DNA from: Lacibacter sp. H407
GTDB lineage: Bacteria > Bacteroidota > Bacteroidia > Chitinophagales > Chitinophagaceae
Reading direction: 5' to 3'
Assembly: GCF_037892605.1 (NCBI RefSeq)
Contig: NZ_JBBKTU010000001.1
Location: 3,100,001 to 3,164,000, forward strand
DNA length: 64,000 nt
The position numbers were made by a program, and so were the translations under genes. Positions 17,905 through 27,104 of the stretch are shown piece after piece. Under the pieces are notes generated by a model. That model searched no databases, was not told the DNA's origin, and saw only the letters and a program-made list of their open reading frames with translations. The stretch's first letter is position 1. Each line of letters opens with the position of its first letter.

Positions 17905-18789
17905 ATGCTTTCAGTACTTATTTGTTCAATTAATGAGGAGTTGCTAAGGCAGGTAAAGGAGAATATTGCTGAAACTGTTGGGGTGCCCTATGAAATATTG
18001 GTGTGGGACAACAAAGCAAGTAATGATGGTATTTGTAAAGTGTACAATCGTTTGGCAAGTGATGCAAAATATCCATTACTTCTGTTTGTGCACGAAGATG
18101 TTACGTTTGAGACAATGAACTGGGGGCAAAAGCTGGCGCAGAAATTTGAGGAAGATGCTGCAGTGGGATTAATTGGTGTAGCCGGCAGCAGGTATAAAGG
18201 AAAAATGTACTCTGGCTGGTATACGTCCAAAAAAGAAATGGATGTGTTCAACATTATTCACACAGATGGGAAGCATGTGAATGAAATGCACAACCGCCCC
18301 GCCCCATCAACTCACTATCATGATGCTGTTTGTATCGATGGTGTTTTTATGATGTGCCGAAAGAATGTGTGGGAGCAGGTGGGCTTCGATGATCAGTTAT
18401 TAAAAGGATTTCATTTTTATGATATTGATTTCTCTGTACGTGCATCGGCAGTTGCCAAGGTAATGGTTGTTACAGACGTAACATTGGTGCATTATACGCT
18501 TGGTGGTGATTACGGTAGCAGATGGGTGAAGGAAGCATTTATTTATCATGCTGCAAAGGAAAAACATCTTCCTGTTTCTGTTGGCGAAATTCCTGCCGGT
18601 TTTGAATTGCAGGTTGCAGCCTGCTGGCTCGATTGGTTGAAGGATAAGCCCGTTTCATTCAGCTATCGGATACAATGGGTATGGCGTCAGCAACTTTGGA
18701 AGTATACTTCGCTGTGGTATGCCATTGCCAAGTTTATGCTCTATCGGCCAACCGGACTTCAGTATCTTCATCGGCTCATTAAAAAGTAA
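17905..18789 (+). CDS. Glycosyltransferase, family-2-like (GT-A fold)
   Basis: A 294-residue cytoplasmic protein. The N terminus LSVLICSINEELL followed by YEILVWDNKASND fits a GT-A nucleotide-sugar binding domain in a divergent form, with LLLFVHEDVTFE in place of the usual DDD segment (an H-E-D acidic motif) and DGVFMMCRKNVW before FHFYDIDFSVRA. This variant is common among O-antigen-type transferases. No membrane helix is visible. It is followed 8 nt downstream by a second glycosyltransferase gene in the same direction. Donor and acceptor are unknown. Confidence 0.8.
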   Translation: MLSVLICSINEELLRQVKENIAETVGVPYEILVWDNKASNDGICKVYNRLASDAKYPLLLFVHEDVTFETMNWGQKLAQKFEEDAAVGLIGVAGSRYKGKMYSGWYTSKKEMDVFNIIHTDGKHVNEMHNRPAPSTHYHDAVCIDGVFMMCRKNVWEQVGFDDQLLKGFHFYDIDFSVRASAVAKVMVVTDVTLVHYTLGGDYGSRWVKEAFIYHAAKEKHLPVSVGEIPAGFELQVAACWLDWLKDKPVSFSYRIQWVWRQQLWKYTSLWYAIAKFMLYRPTGLQYLHRLIKK

Positions 18790-18797
18790 GCGGTACA

Positions 18798-19733
18798 ATG
18801 GAGCATAAACCACTTCTTTCAATTTGCATCCCGGCCTATAACAGGTTGCCTTTTCTGCAACGATTGCTGGAGAGTATTGCTGTGCAGCAGTTCGCCGATT
18901 TTGAAGTGATTGTTACAGACGATTCAACGAATGATGCGGTGGAACAATTTCTTACTCAACAAGTCTATCGTTTTCCGTTTCAATACATCCGTAATCAACA
19001 ACAACTTGGAACTCCACGCAACTGGATGGAAGGAATGAAGTATGCTTCAGGAACCTGGATCAAGATCATGCATGATGATGATTGGTTTGCTGCAGCAGAT
19101 TCATTGAAAGTATTTGCTGAACATATGAATGAAAAAGTAGATTGTATTTTTTCCGGTTATTCCATCTACAATGAAAAAACCAAGCTGTTAGCAGATCAAA
19201 CAATTTCAACAGCACGTTTCGAAGCAATTCAAACACATCCCTATCTTTTGTTTGCAAAGAATGAACTGGGGCCACCCAGTGTGTTATTGTTCAAAAGTTC
19301 AATGAATGAGTTGTACGATCCTTCGTTTAAATGGCTGGTCGATTTGGAAGCATATATCAGGATGATGTTACGATATAAAGCTGTGTACATTCCGCAGTCG
19401 TTGATCACCATGAGCAGGAACGATACACAGGTAACAAATGAAGTGTTCAGGAATGCGGCTGTTGAGATCAAAGAAGCGCTCATGTACTATCAAAAGCTTG
19501 GGGCTGCAACGCATGCACAGCTTTATACGTACGATGCATGGTGGCGGTTACTGCGTAATCTTTCCATTCGTTCAAAACAGGAATTAGTTTCTTATGCGGA
19601 TGGAATAGCAGTTCCGGAATTTTTATTACAGTTGCTCAGGTTTCAGCAAAAAATACCAATGACCCTGTTGAAGAACGGTGTTGTTTCCAAACTGTTGATG
19701 AGTTATTCGTTTTTACGAAGCAAACGAACATGA
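18798..19733 (+). CDS. Glycosyltransferase family 2
   Basis: A 311-residue GT-A enzyme. It begins LLSICIPAYNRLPFL, with DFEVIVTDDSTND, LGTPRNWMEG and the metal-binding acidic cluster MHDDDW in the usual order, then PPSVLLFK and WLVDLEAYIRMM in the acceptor half. It is soluble or peripheral, with no membrane segment. Together with the gene 8 nt upstream it forms a two-gene unit that converges with the leftward glycan operon at 19743. Probable role: adding one sugar to a cell-surface glycan. Confidence 0.88.
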   Translation: MEHKPLLSICIPAYNRLPFLQRLLESIAVQQFADFEVIVTDDSTNDAVEQFLTQQVYRFPFQYIRNQQQLGTPRNWMEGMKYASGTWIKIMHDDDWFAAADSLKVFAEHMNEKVDCIFSGYSIYNEKTKLLADQTISTARFEAIQTHPYLLFAKNELGPPSVLLFKSSMNELYDPSFKWLVDLEAYIRMMLRYKAVYIPQSLITMSRNDTQVTNEVFRNAAVEIKEALMYYQKLGAATHAQLYTYDAWWRLLRNLSIRSKQELVSYADGIAVPEFLLQLLRFQQKIPMTLLKNGVVSKLLMSYSFLRSKRT

Positions 19734-19742
19734 GATGCGAGC

Positions 19743-20921
19743 TTATTCGTTAAACATGAGTTTGCGATACGTGCTGCAAAACACCTCCCGACTGAATTTT
19801 TCCATCGCTATTTCCCTGCTTCGCTTTCCAAGTTGTGTCCGCAGTTCCGGATTAGCTTGGAGGCGTTCAATATAGCCGGCACCTTCTGATATTATTTCAT
19901 CTTCCGTTTGTGATTGGATCAACAGCCCATTTTCGTTATGATGAATGTAATCGGGTATGCCATTAACAGCCGTCGATACCACTGTTTTTCCGTGCGCCAT
20001 CATTTGCATCACCACCACAGGTAACCCTTCAAACAACGATGTCATCAGCAACACATCGGCTTCCTGATAAATGCGTTTCATCAGGGCTTCGTCTTTTACA
20101 TTGCCATAGAATTTGCAGAAAGGGTAGTCGGCTTCACGAACGATATTCTCTACATCGCCAACAAAATTAAATTGAACCGGCAGCCCTTTTTTATGAATCA
20201 CAGTTGCGATGGCAGCAATCAAATGCACTCGTTTCTGCGCAGCACCACGTCCAATAAAATACACCTGCATTACAGGATTGTCAATTGGATCGAATATTGG
20301 AATATCAATGGCATTGTCAATAAACAGTAAACGATTGAAGTATTGTGCAGGTAATTCGTTCTGTTTGTATTGGGCTTCAATTTTTTTCTTCAATTCTTCC
20401 GTGCTGAATATCCGGGTTGAAATATCATCGATATAGCCAATGGTATAATTCATCCATGTATCAAGGTGACAGATCTCAATGCGTTTTACACTGGCAGGTA
20501 AATGTGGGATCACTTTATAGAAGTACAGACATTCCCCTCCTAATACCACGGGTATTTGTTGTTGCCTGATCCACGAAGCGATAACACCCCTATAGAAAAA
20601 ATTGACGAAGTGATAGAGTTTGTTGTCGATTTTTTTATGCAGGTCGATAATTCTGGCTCCTTCAATGGTAAAGCGATCACTGAACTGATTGTTGCGAGGA
20701 TACTTTGAAAAAATGATCAACGGTTTTTTGTCTTTGATGCATTCAGTAATATCAATATTCACTTGTGGGGCGCCACCAATATCAGCATTCGAAAAAAATA
20801 ATACGGCACCGTGTTTTGTTTGTAACGGAACGAGTGCTCCATACAATTTGCCCAGCCACACAAACGGGGCCATCAGCAACTGTTCAATAAAAAGTTTTTG
20901 TTTAACTGACCGGTAGCTCAT
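19743..20921 (-). CDS. Glycosyltransferase family 4 with altered EX7E motif
   Basis: A 392-residue GT-B enzyme. The C-terminal nucleotide-sugar domain has VYFIGRGAAQKRV, FNFVGDV and SLFEGLPVVVMQMMAHG, then GIPDYIHHNENGLL. In the usual EX7E motif the second Glu is replaced by Gln (E-G-L-P-V-V-V-M-Q). That Glu normally contacts the nucleotide sugar, so activity may be changed, though some family members tolerate this. The N terminus overlaps the upstream epimerase gene by 20 nt, showing a tight operon. It belongs to a leftward glycan operon 25315 to 19743. Confidence 0.85.
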   Translation of the reverse strand: MSYRSVKQKLFIEQLLMAPFVWLGKLYGALVPLQTKHGAVLFFSNADIGGAPQVNIDITECIKDKKPLIIFSKYPRNNQFSDRFTIEGARIIDLHKKIDNKLYHFVNFFYRGVIASWIRQQQIPVVLGGECLYFYKVIPHLPASVKRIEICHLDTWMNYTIGYIDDISTRIFSTEELKKKIEAQYKQNELPAQYFNRLLFIDNAIDIPIFDPIDNPVMQVYFIGRGAAQKRVHLIAAIATVIHKKGLPVQFNFVGDVENIVREADYPFCKFYGNVKDEALMKRIYQEADVLLMTSLFEGLPVVVMQMMAHGKTVVSTAVNGIPDYIHHNENGLLIQSQTEDEIISEGAGYIERLQANPELRTQLGKRSREIAMEKFSREVFCSTYRKLMFNE

Positions 20922-21609
20922 TGGCAGGAAAATATTTGGTCAGTAATTGTGCAAAATAATGTTCATCAAACTCCAGCTTCAACTCACTTAATACAGCTTC
21001 GATGGCTGTAATATCAATCAACGGACTGCTGCCTCTGTCAACAATACTGTAATCGGCTTTTTTAGAAAAGTGTTGTTCAATTCCGTGGATGATGCTGATC
21101 ACAGAGTAGTTTACCGGGTTTGCAATATTAATGATCTCCGAGTTGTGTGTTTGCTTTTGCAGAATACAATTGCAAATAGCATACATGTCGTCAAGATCAA
21201 TCAGGTTACGGGTAGCATATTTCCAGGCGGTGAAATGTTGTCCCTCACAAATATGTGTAATGAAATAGTTGAGAATCGTATTTCTGTTATCTGTTTTGCC
21301 AATGGGATTTGAAACACGGAAAATAATGTGATTGGGGTGTGTTTCCTGAATGAGTTTTTCTGCAGTAAGCTTGTGCAATACATATGCCGATTGCTGCATC
21401 GCCGGATCATAAATGCTGCATGTGCTGAAATAAACCAGTTGTGCTCTTGGATAATTCCGGATCGTTTCTTTCAGCAGGTTCAATTCCCGTACAAAACTAT
21501 CTACGTCATTCAAAGTAGAATTGGAAATGCCTGATGCGAATACAACAAAACGTTCATCATCCTTGTATGAACCAAACCTTGTCGCTATCATGCCATTCCC
21601 GATTACCAT
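20902..21609 (-). CDS. Short NAD-dependent epimerase/dehydratase family protein
   Basis: A 235-residue extended short-chain dehydrogenase with a compact N terminus. The start MVIGNGMIATRF gives a G-x-G-x-x-A nucleotide-binding loop. STCSIYD supplies the catalytic Ser region, and SAYVLHKLTAE holds the Y-x3-K pair. IIFRVSNPIGKT and the C-terminal NIANPVNYSV match the family. It is shorter than the usual 300-330 residues: the first Rossmann strands are reduced. An in-frame upstream extension is possible but has no ATG. It overlaps the downstream glycosyltransferase by 20 nt. Probable role: making or modifying a nucleotide sugar for the neighbouring transferases. Confidence 0.78.
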   Translation of the reverse strand: MVIGNGMIATRFGSYKDDERFVVFASGISNSTLNDVDSFVRELNLLKETIRNYPRAQLVYFSTCSIYDPAMQQSAYVLHKLTAEKLIQETHPNHIIFRVSNPIGKTDNRNTILNYFITHICEGQHFTAWKYATRNLIDLDDMYAICNCILQKQTHNSEIINIANPVNYSVISIIHGIEQHFSKKADYSIVDRGSSPLIDITAIEAVLSELKLEFDEHYFAQLLTKYFPANELPVS

Positions 21610-21695
21610 CTTTCCCGTTTTAGTTTTCTTGCTGTTGTTTTCTGTTTGTAAATATACCGATTGTGAAAACTATGCTGAAACTGCTTTCATAAACA

Positions 21696-22805
21696 CTATA
21701 AATGCTGCAATGCTTTTGTAACAACAGCGGTCCAGTTATAGGTTGCGTAAAAGGCGGCAGGAGTATCCGTTGTGCCTGCATTGGCAACTGTTGCTATACT
21801 CTTGACAAATGCATTCCAGTCACCATCTTTCACAATACTTAGTTTGTTGCCACAAACCATTCGATCAACACCAGTTGCTCCGGTTTCCGTTGCCACCACA
21901 CTTGTATTTGATCCAAGTGCTTCGATCATCTTTGTTTTAACACCACCACCGCTATTTACAGGATTCAAAAGTATGTCGGCAGCTTTCGTATACAGATCAA
22001 TATCCTCTACAAAACCTGCATAAAAAATATGTTCGCTGTTCCATTGTTTTAATTCGCCAAACTCATTGGGTAAACGTTTTCCAGCAATAAGAATATTATA
22101 CTGTAAGCCGGATTGTTTCAACAACGGATTGATCTTTTCAATAATAGTACGGAGCGCATCCGTATTGGGTTTGTAGTCGAGCAAACCATTAAAGAAGAGG
22201 AACAAAGCATTGGGATCAAGTTGGTGTTTTGCAGATACCTGTTGTTTAAAGATAGCCTTATCAGCAGGTACTTGCGTTTGTGTAATGCCGTAAGGAATCA
22301 GCACACAGTTCGATGCAGGTATGTTCAGTTGTTCAATCATGCGGTTTCTGTCTTCTGCCGAAATACAAAAAACAGTATCAGCTGCTCTTAATACAAAACC
22401 TTCATACCATTTCAACAAAGGCCACCAGCTTTTGCCTACAGTTCTGAAACGTTCATACTCCACATTATGTGTATGAATCACCAGGTTTATTCCGCAACTC
22501 TTTTTCAGCATCCAACCTAACCAACCAAGATAGGGGTGTTCAATAATGACCGTTTCGATACGTTGCTCTTTGATGATTTTTTTCAAACGAAAAAAAGCAA
22601 ACAGATCTGCATAACGCAGTTGACTGTTGATGAAAACAGGGTGGAACGTATAGTTGGTTGCAAGTGCTGCATCGTTATTGTTTGTACCCGCTACATGTAA
22701 CACGCATTGTTCTCCCAGAAAGGAAGTGAACTGAGCAATGAGTTTCTGCCCTCCCGAAAAAAAAGGCAGGTAAGGGTAAGGAACAATCGTCAGCACCCGT
22801 TTCAT
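21696..22805 (-). CDS. Glycosyltransferase family 4
   Basis: A 369-residue GT-B enzyme. The N-terminal half starts KRVLTIVPYPYLPFFSGG, with IIEHPYLGWLG and NLVIHTHNVEYERF; the C-terminal half has LFFNGLLDYKPN, ILIAGKRLP, FYAGFVEDID and NPVNSGGGVKTKMIEALG, the GGG-K-x-E form of the donor site. I chose ATG 22805, whose ATGA overlaps the stop of the upstream YfhO gene, over an ATG nine codons earlier that would lie in that gene. The coupling suggests linked function with YfhO in building a surface glycan. Confidence 0.88.
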   Translation of the reverse strand: MKRVLTIVPYPYLPFFSGGQKLIAQFTSFLGEQCVLHVAGTNNNDAALATNYTFHPVFINSQLRYADLFAFFRLKKIIKEQRIETVIIEHPYLGWLGWMLKKSCGINLVIHTHNVEYERFRTVGKSWWPLLKWYEGFVLRAADTVFCISAEDRNRMIEQLNIPASNCVLIPYGITQTQVPADKAIFKQQVSAKHQLDPNALFLFFNGLLDYKPNTDALRTIIEKINPLLKQSGLQYNILIAGKRLPNEFGELKQWNSEHIFYAGFVEDIDLYTKAADILLNPVNSGGGVKTKMIEALGSNTSVVATETGATGVDRMVCGNKLSIVKDGDWNAFVKSIATVANAGTTDTPAAFYATYNWTAVVTKALQHL

Positions 22806-25315
22806 GAGTCTGCTTTTCTGCTGCTGCGCCATTCCATAAACAGACTTCCGAATAAAAGCAGGAAGGCAAGTAATGACGCATACATGGTAATGCTGTTTCC
22901 TAATTCGTATGAACGTGGTTCAAATTTCAATTCAATTTTATGTTTACCGGCCGGAACGGGTAAGCCACGCAATGCGTAGTTTGTTTTTACAATTGGAACT
23001 TCCTTGCCATCAATGAATGCTTTCCAGCCACGTGGATAATACACTTCACTGAACACCGCATACTGGTTGGCAGCAGCAGATGATTCATAAAGAATGTAAT
23101 CGTTTTTATTTTCAATCAAACGAATGGTTGCTGTTGAATCGGCAACAGGTTCGCTGCCAATATTGGCTTTGAATTTCGTTTGTACAACAGCTGTATCACG
23201 CAGATTGGTGCTGTCCAGTGCTTTCATTTCTTCTCTTCCATCAGCTACGTATTTGATCGCTTTTACAAACCATACCGGACCAAATGCTGCAGGATTCATT
23301 TGAGCAATCCGTTGGCCATTCTGCGGATTTTGTACAATGAAGTATTTTGTGTTGAGCATGTTCAACACCTGCATATTATTTTTAGCGATCTGGTTTTCGA
23401 TCAGGTCCTGGTAGATCTGCAGCTTGGCAGGGTGATAACCACCAATAGAATTATGATGATACGACGTAAATGATTCGTTGGTGAAATCAGTTGTTGTATT
23501 CAATACACGGTAATAGCCGGTATCCTGTTTGATCATTTTATCTGCTTCCGACAGTATAAACGAGTTGTCGAATTCATCCGGTTCTACAAATGAACTTTCA
23601 TTGATGTAACGTTTGCCAACTGCCATCACATCAAATGAACTTATAAGTAACAGGGTAATCATCACAGGAAATGCCTTCATCTTTTGATAGGCAAACGCCC
23701 ACAGCAAACCGAGACCAAGTGCCAGTAAGAAAACAGTACGCATTAAATCGCCGCCGAATAATCCTTTGCGATCGGTTTGAATAGCTGTGATGAATGAGCG
23801 TCCAAATGTTTCTGCCTGTTGCTGCATTTCAGCCGTTACCTGCTGGCCTTGTTGCGTGTACTGTTGCAACATCGCACCGCTCATGTTGTCTTTGATCCGG
23901 CTATCGTTTGGTGAAGAATAATCAAAACTGAAATACATGATGGCTGCAAGAGCGATCAACGCAACGGATGCAATGGCTGTATTCTTCCAGGCCTTTTTAA
24001 TTTTATCGGCACTATTGTTTCCGAATAAAAGATTGTTGAGTGTAATTGCTCCCATGGCAACAAAACACAATTGCGGAATTACAAGTCCCATCGATGGTGC
24101 ACGGAATTTTTTATAGAGCGGCATATAGTCGAATAAGAAATAGTTGATGCTTTCAACATTTTTGCCCCAAGCCAGTAATACCCCAAATAAACCTGCGGCC
24201 AGCAAACTCCATTTCAGCCAACCTTTTTCAAAGAAGAGTGCAAATACAAACAGTAACATCACGATCGCTCCAAAATAAACCGGACCGGAAGTAGGTTGTT
24301 GATCGCCCCAATACGACATACCGTTTGCTGATTGCAAGGCCTGATCTTCGGGATAACCAACTTCCATTAACTTATCTGCAAATGCAGATTTTTTGTACTC
24401 TGAGCCACCGTTACTGCCGCCATAAATACCGGGGATCAGTAATGTAAATGTTTCACCTACGCCTACACTGTACTTAAAAGCATAGTCTTTATCAAGTCCG
24501 CCGCTTGTTGTATTCTTATCGGTGGTTTGTTTTAATTCACTTACACCACCACGCATACTTTCTTTTGCATAATCCCAGTTAGTGAGTGTGTGGATGGCAT
24601 TACTACCAAAAGCAACAAGACCAACGAACAATGCAATGGCAAAACTTTTAAACGCTGCTGCCACTTCTTTTTTCCTGAAGCTATCGATCAAAAATCCAAT
24701 ACAGAGTATGGCAAGAATAATGAGTGTATAGTAAACGATCTGCAAATGGCCGGTGCTTATCTGCAAGCTGGTGCCCGTTATTAGCGCAGCAATACCAACC
24801 CACCATCTTTTTTGAAAGAGGAGTAATAAACCTGCGATCATCAATGGTGCATAACCCATTGCCAGCATTTTTGTATCGTGGCCGGCACCAATTATAACCG
24901 GATTGTATGTTGAATAGCCGTAGGCCAATGCACCCATGATGGCAATCCATGGATTGAGGCGTAGCGAAAGCCCCAGTATGTAAAAGCAAATACATGCCAG
25001 GAAAAAGAAGTTGGCAGGCTTTGGCAATTTCAACATAATGATCTCTTGTACATAAGCAAACATGATCTTGTGCTTTGCTTCCATTGCAAAGTGGTACGTT
25101 GGCATACCCCCAAACATGCTGTTAGACCAGTTTGGGAAAATGCCTTGTTTCTCCCGAACTTCAAACGATTGCTGGGCCATACCTTTCCATCCAAGGTTGT
25201 CGGTTGCATTTAACACCTTGCCTTCAAGTACCGGTTTGCAATAGATCAACGCAACAACAATAAAAACAACCACTGCAATGGCATGTGGCATCAGCTTTTT
25301 GAAATCAAACTTCAT
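22802..25315 (-). CDS. YfhO family membrane protein
   Basis: An 837-residue integral membrane protein with more than ten helices over the first 560 residues and a large C-terminal extracytoplasmic domain ending in a last helix. The layout and motifs (NLGWKGMAQQSFEVREK near the start; the conserved FRAPSM region; a C-terminal YYPRGWKAFIDGKEV and GLPVPAGKHKIELKF) match the YfhO family, thought to be GT-C-type glycosyltransferases that use lipid-linked sugars; the B. subtilis member is linked to lipoteichoic acid glycosylation. It is the first gene of a leftward operon with two GT4 enzymes and an epimerase. The role here is inferred. Confidence 0.88.
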   Translation of the reverse strand: MKFDFKKLMPHAIAVVVFIVVALIYCKPVLEGKVLNATDNLGWKGMAQQSFEVREKQGIFPNWSNSMFGGMPTYHFAMEAKHKIMFAYVQEIIMLKLPKPANFFFLACICFYILGLSLRLNPWIAIMGALAYGYSTYNPVIIGAGHDTKMLAMGYAPLMIAGLLLLFQKRWWVGIAALITGTSLQISTGHLQIVYYTLIILAILCIGFLIDSFRKKEVAAAFKSFAIALFVGLVAFGSNAIHTLTNWDYAKESMRGGVSELKQTTDKNTTSGGLDKDYAFKYSVGVGETFTLLIPGIYGGSNGGSEYKKSAFADKLMEVGYPEDQALQSANGMSYWGDQQPTSGPVYFGAIVMLLFVFALFFEKGWLKWSLLAAGLFGVLLAWGKNVESINYFLFDYMPLYKKFRAPSMGLVIPQLCFVAMGAITLNNLLFGNNSADKIKKAWKNTAIASVALIALAAIMYFSFDYSSPNDSRIKDNMSGAMLQQYTQQGQQVTAEMQQQAETFGRSFITAIQTDRKGLFGGDLMRTVFLLALGLGLLWAFAYQKMKAFPVMITLLLISSFDVMAVGKRYINESSFVEPDEFDNSFILSEADKMIKQDTGYYRVLNTTTDFTNESFTSYHHNSIGGYHPAKLQIYQDLIENQIAKNNMQVLNMLNTKYFIVQNPQNGQRIAQMNPAAFGPVWFVKAIKYVADGREEMKALDSTNLRDTAVVQTKFKANIGSEPVADSTATIRLIENKNDYILYESSAAANQYAVFSEVYYPRGWKAFIDGKEVPIVKTNYALRGLPVPAGKHKIELKFEPRSYELGNSITMYASLLAFLLLFGSLFMEWRSSRKADS

Positions 25316-25479
25316 GTGCTATTTTTTATTTCTTTTGGTCAAACAGGATCGCCTTGAAAATATTCACTGACCAAGTATAAGAATGAATATTTTTCACGGC
25401 TTAACTCATGTGTGAAAATTTTCAGTTTCAGTGAGGCAAAATAATGGTATTTTGGGGGATTGACAGCATTTTTAACTGT

Positions 25480-25755
25480 ATGAAAGGATTTTTATTTCTT
25501 AGCAAGGTTGCCCTCATTTTGAATGTATTATTTCTTATTTGCCTGATCCTGCGATACATCCCTTTCGTCAGCTCTCAGTCAATACTCGTTGTACTGATCA
25601 TTGGCGGATGGTTTTTGAGTTTGTTAGTGAACATTCTTGTGAGTGTTTGGTTATCTGTGCTGTTGTTGCAGAAAAGACTACAACTCACGGTCTATTCGGT
25701 CCATTTCTTTAATGTGGCGGTTTTTATCTTTCAACTTCTTTATTTCTTTTTATGA
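25480..25755 (+). CDS. Small three-helix membrane protein
   Basis: A 91-residue, almost wholly hydrophobic protein with about three membrane helices (near residues 4-28, 35-63 and 72-90). I chose ATG 25480 (MKGFLFLSK); an ATG at 25444 would add 12 residues. The stop TGA overlaps the ATG of the next gene in ATGA (25752-25755), so translation is coupled to the queuosine-precursor transporter gene. I do not recognise the family. It may be an accessory subunit of that transporter, but only position supports this. Confidence 0.65.
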   Translation: MKGFLFLSKVALILNVLFLICLILRYIPFVSSQSILVVLIIGGWFLSLLVNILVSVWLSVLLLQKRLQLTVYSVHFFNVAVFIFQLLYFFL

Positions 25756-26549
25756 TCAAACAACTGCTTTCCGATAAATCAACCAAACTCTTCCTGGTGC
25801 TGGCTGGTTTTTTTATTGCCAATGCATTGATCGCTGAGATTATTGGTGTAAAGATCTTTTCATTGGAAAAAACATTGGGCTTTTCGCCCATGGAATTGAA
25901 GTTGTTTGGAAATGTGTTGTCGGTGAATTTAACTGCCGGTGTATTGCTGTGGCCCGTTGTGTTCATCATGACTGATATTATTAACGAGTATTATGGTATG
26001 AAGGGTGTTCGTTTTCTTTCGTATCTCACGGCCGGCCTCATCACGTTTGCCTTTCTTGTATTTGTCATGGCGATGAATCTAACACCAGCCGATTTTTTTA
26101 TCACCAGCAAACAGGGGAGCGGTGTTCCTGATATGGAAAAAGCATACAACAGTGTGTTGGGGCAGGGTGGCTTTATCATCATCGGTTCATTAACAGCGTT
26201 CATTCTTGGCCAGCTGATCGATGTATTTGTTTTTCATCGGATCAAAAAAGTAACAGGTGAAAAAAACATCTGGTTACGTGCAACCGGGTCCACATTGGTA
26301 TCGCAGTTCATTGATAGTTTTGTGGTACTCTTTATTGCGTTTTATATTGGAACAAGAGTGAATCAGAATGGTACAGACTTCGTGTGGCCCATGAGTTTGT
26401 TTTTGGCAGTAGGAGTGGTGAACTATATCTATAAATTTATTGTGGCTATCTGTTTAACACCGGTTATTTACCTGATGCATTCGGTGATCGAACGTTATCT
26501 TGGAAAGGAACGGGCAACGGAAATGAAGGAAGCAGCTATGCAGGCTTAA
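25752..26549 (+). CDS. Queuosine precursor transporter (YhhQ/DUF165 family)
   Basis: A 265-residue inner-membrane protein with about six helices. Family hallmarks are FIANALIAEIIGVKIF, VFIMTDIINEYYG (the conserved D-I-x-N-E-x-Y-G), FILGQLIDVFVFHRIK and ATGSTLVSQFIDSFVV. YhhQ proteins import queuosine precursors such as preQ0/preQ1 for tRNA modification. The C terminus is somewhat longer than in E. coli YhhQ. Translation is coupled to the small membrane protein upstream. The family call is firm; which precursor it takes is not visible. Confidence 0.9.
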   Translation: MIKQLLSDKSTKLFLVLAGFFIANALIAEIIGVKIFSLEKTLGFSPMELKLFGNVLSVNLTAGVLLWPVVFIMTDIINEYYGMKGVRFLSYLTAGLITFAFLVFVMAMNLTPADFFITSKQGSGVPDMEKAYNSVLGQGGFIIIGSLTAFILGQLIDVFVFHRIKKVTGEKNIWLRATGSTLVSQFIDSFVVLFIAFYIGTRVNQNGTDFVWPMSLFLAVGVVNYIYKFIVAICLTPVIYLMHSVIERYLGKERATEMKEAAMQA

Positions 26550-26617
26550 TAGCAATAAGCAATGTACTATATGCAATAAGTACGTTCGTGTTCGCTTGCG
26601 GGGCTGCCTACTAACCA

Positions 26618-27070
26618 CTAACTATTTCCCTTCAGCAATCGTGCAACCACTTTGTCAATAGGGAGAGTTAACGCATCTTCACTAAATACATTCCAATCAA
26701 TCAGACGGAATACTTCGGCTTCGCCTTTTGGATCAGCAATTTGATGGGGTTCAAAATCAAACAGTGTTTGTTTGAATGGAACAGTGATCGTTTCCAGTGG
26801 CTTTACATGGTAGTAGATAGAGACAATCTGATGTTCGGGGTTAAATGCACTACGTTGATAGAAATCGGTTGTATAAATATGTTCGCCAATTTCAGCTTCA
26901 ATATTCAGTTCCTCTTTCATCTCCCGTTTCAAACAATCCCTTGTGCCTTCGCCGAACTCCAATCCGCCGCCGGGAAATTTGGTAACATAGGCTCCACGTA
27001 TAAACTCATCGCTTACCAATACCTGCTTTTGTTCGTTAATGATAATGCCGTAAACCCGAATATTGAACAT
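26618..27070 (-). CDS. NUDIX hydrolase
   Basis: A 150-residue NUDIX protein. The Nudix box runs from GGGLEFGEGTRD to REMKEELNI, with the G-x5-E-x7-R-E-x2-E-E pattern complete. The start is ATG 27070 (MFNIRVYGIIIN), directly at the first strand; a longer reading from 27217 would run into the corA-like gene. These enzymes cleave nucleoside diphosphates linked to another group; the substrate cannot be told from the box. It lies 34 nt downstream of the CorA-like gene on the same strand and may share its transcript. Confidence 0.9.
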   Translation of the reverse strand: MFNIRVYGIIINEQKQVLVSDEFIRGAYVTKFPGGGLEFGEGTRDCLKREMKEELNIEAEIGEHIYTTDFYQRSAFNPEHQIVSIYYHVKPLETITVPFKQTLFDFEPHQIADPKGEAEVFRLIDWNVFSEDALTLPIDKVVARLLKGNS

Positions 27071-27104
27071 TTTTCTGCTGATTAATGAGTGGTGAAATGA
27101 TTGT

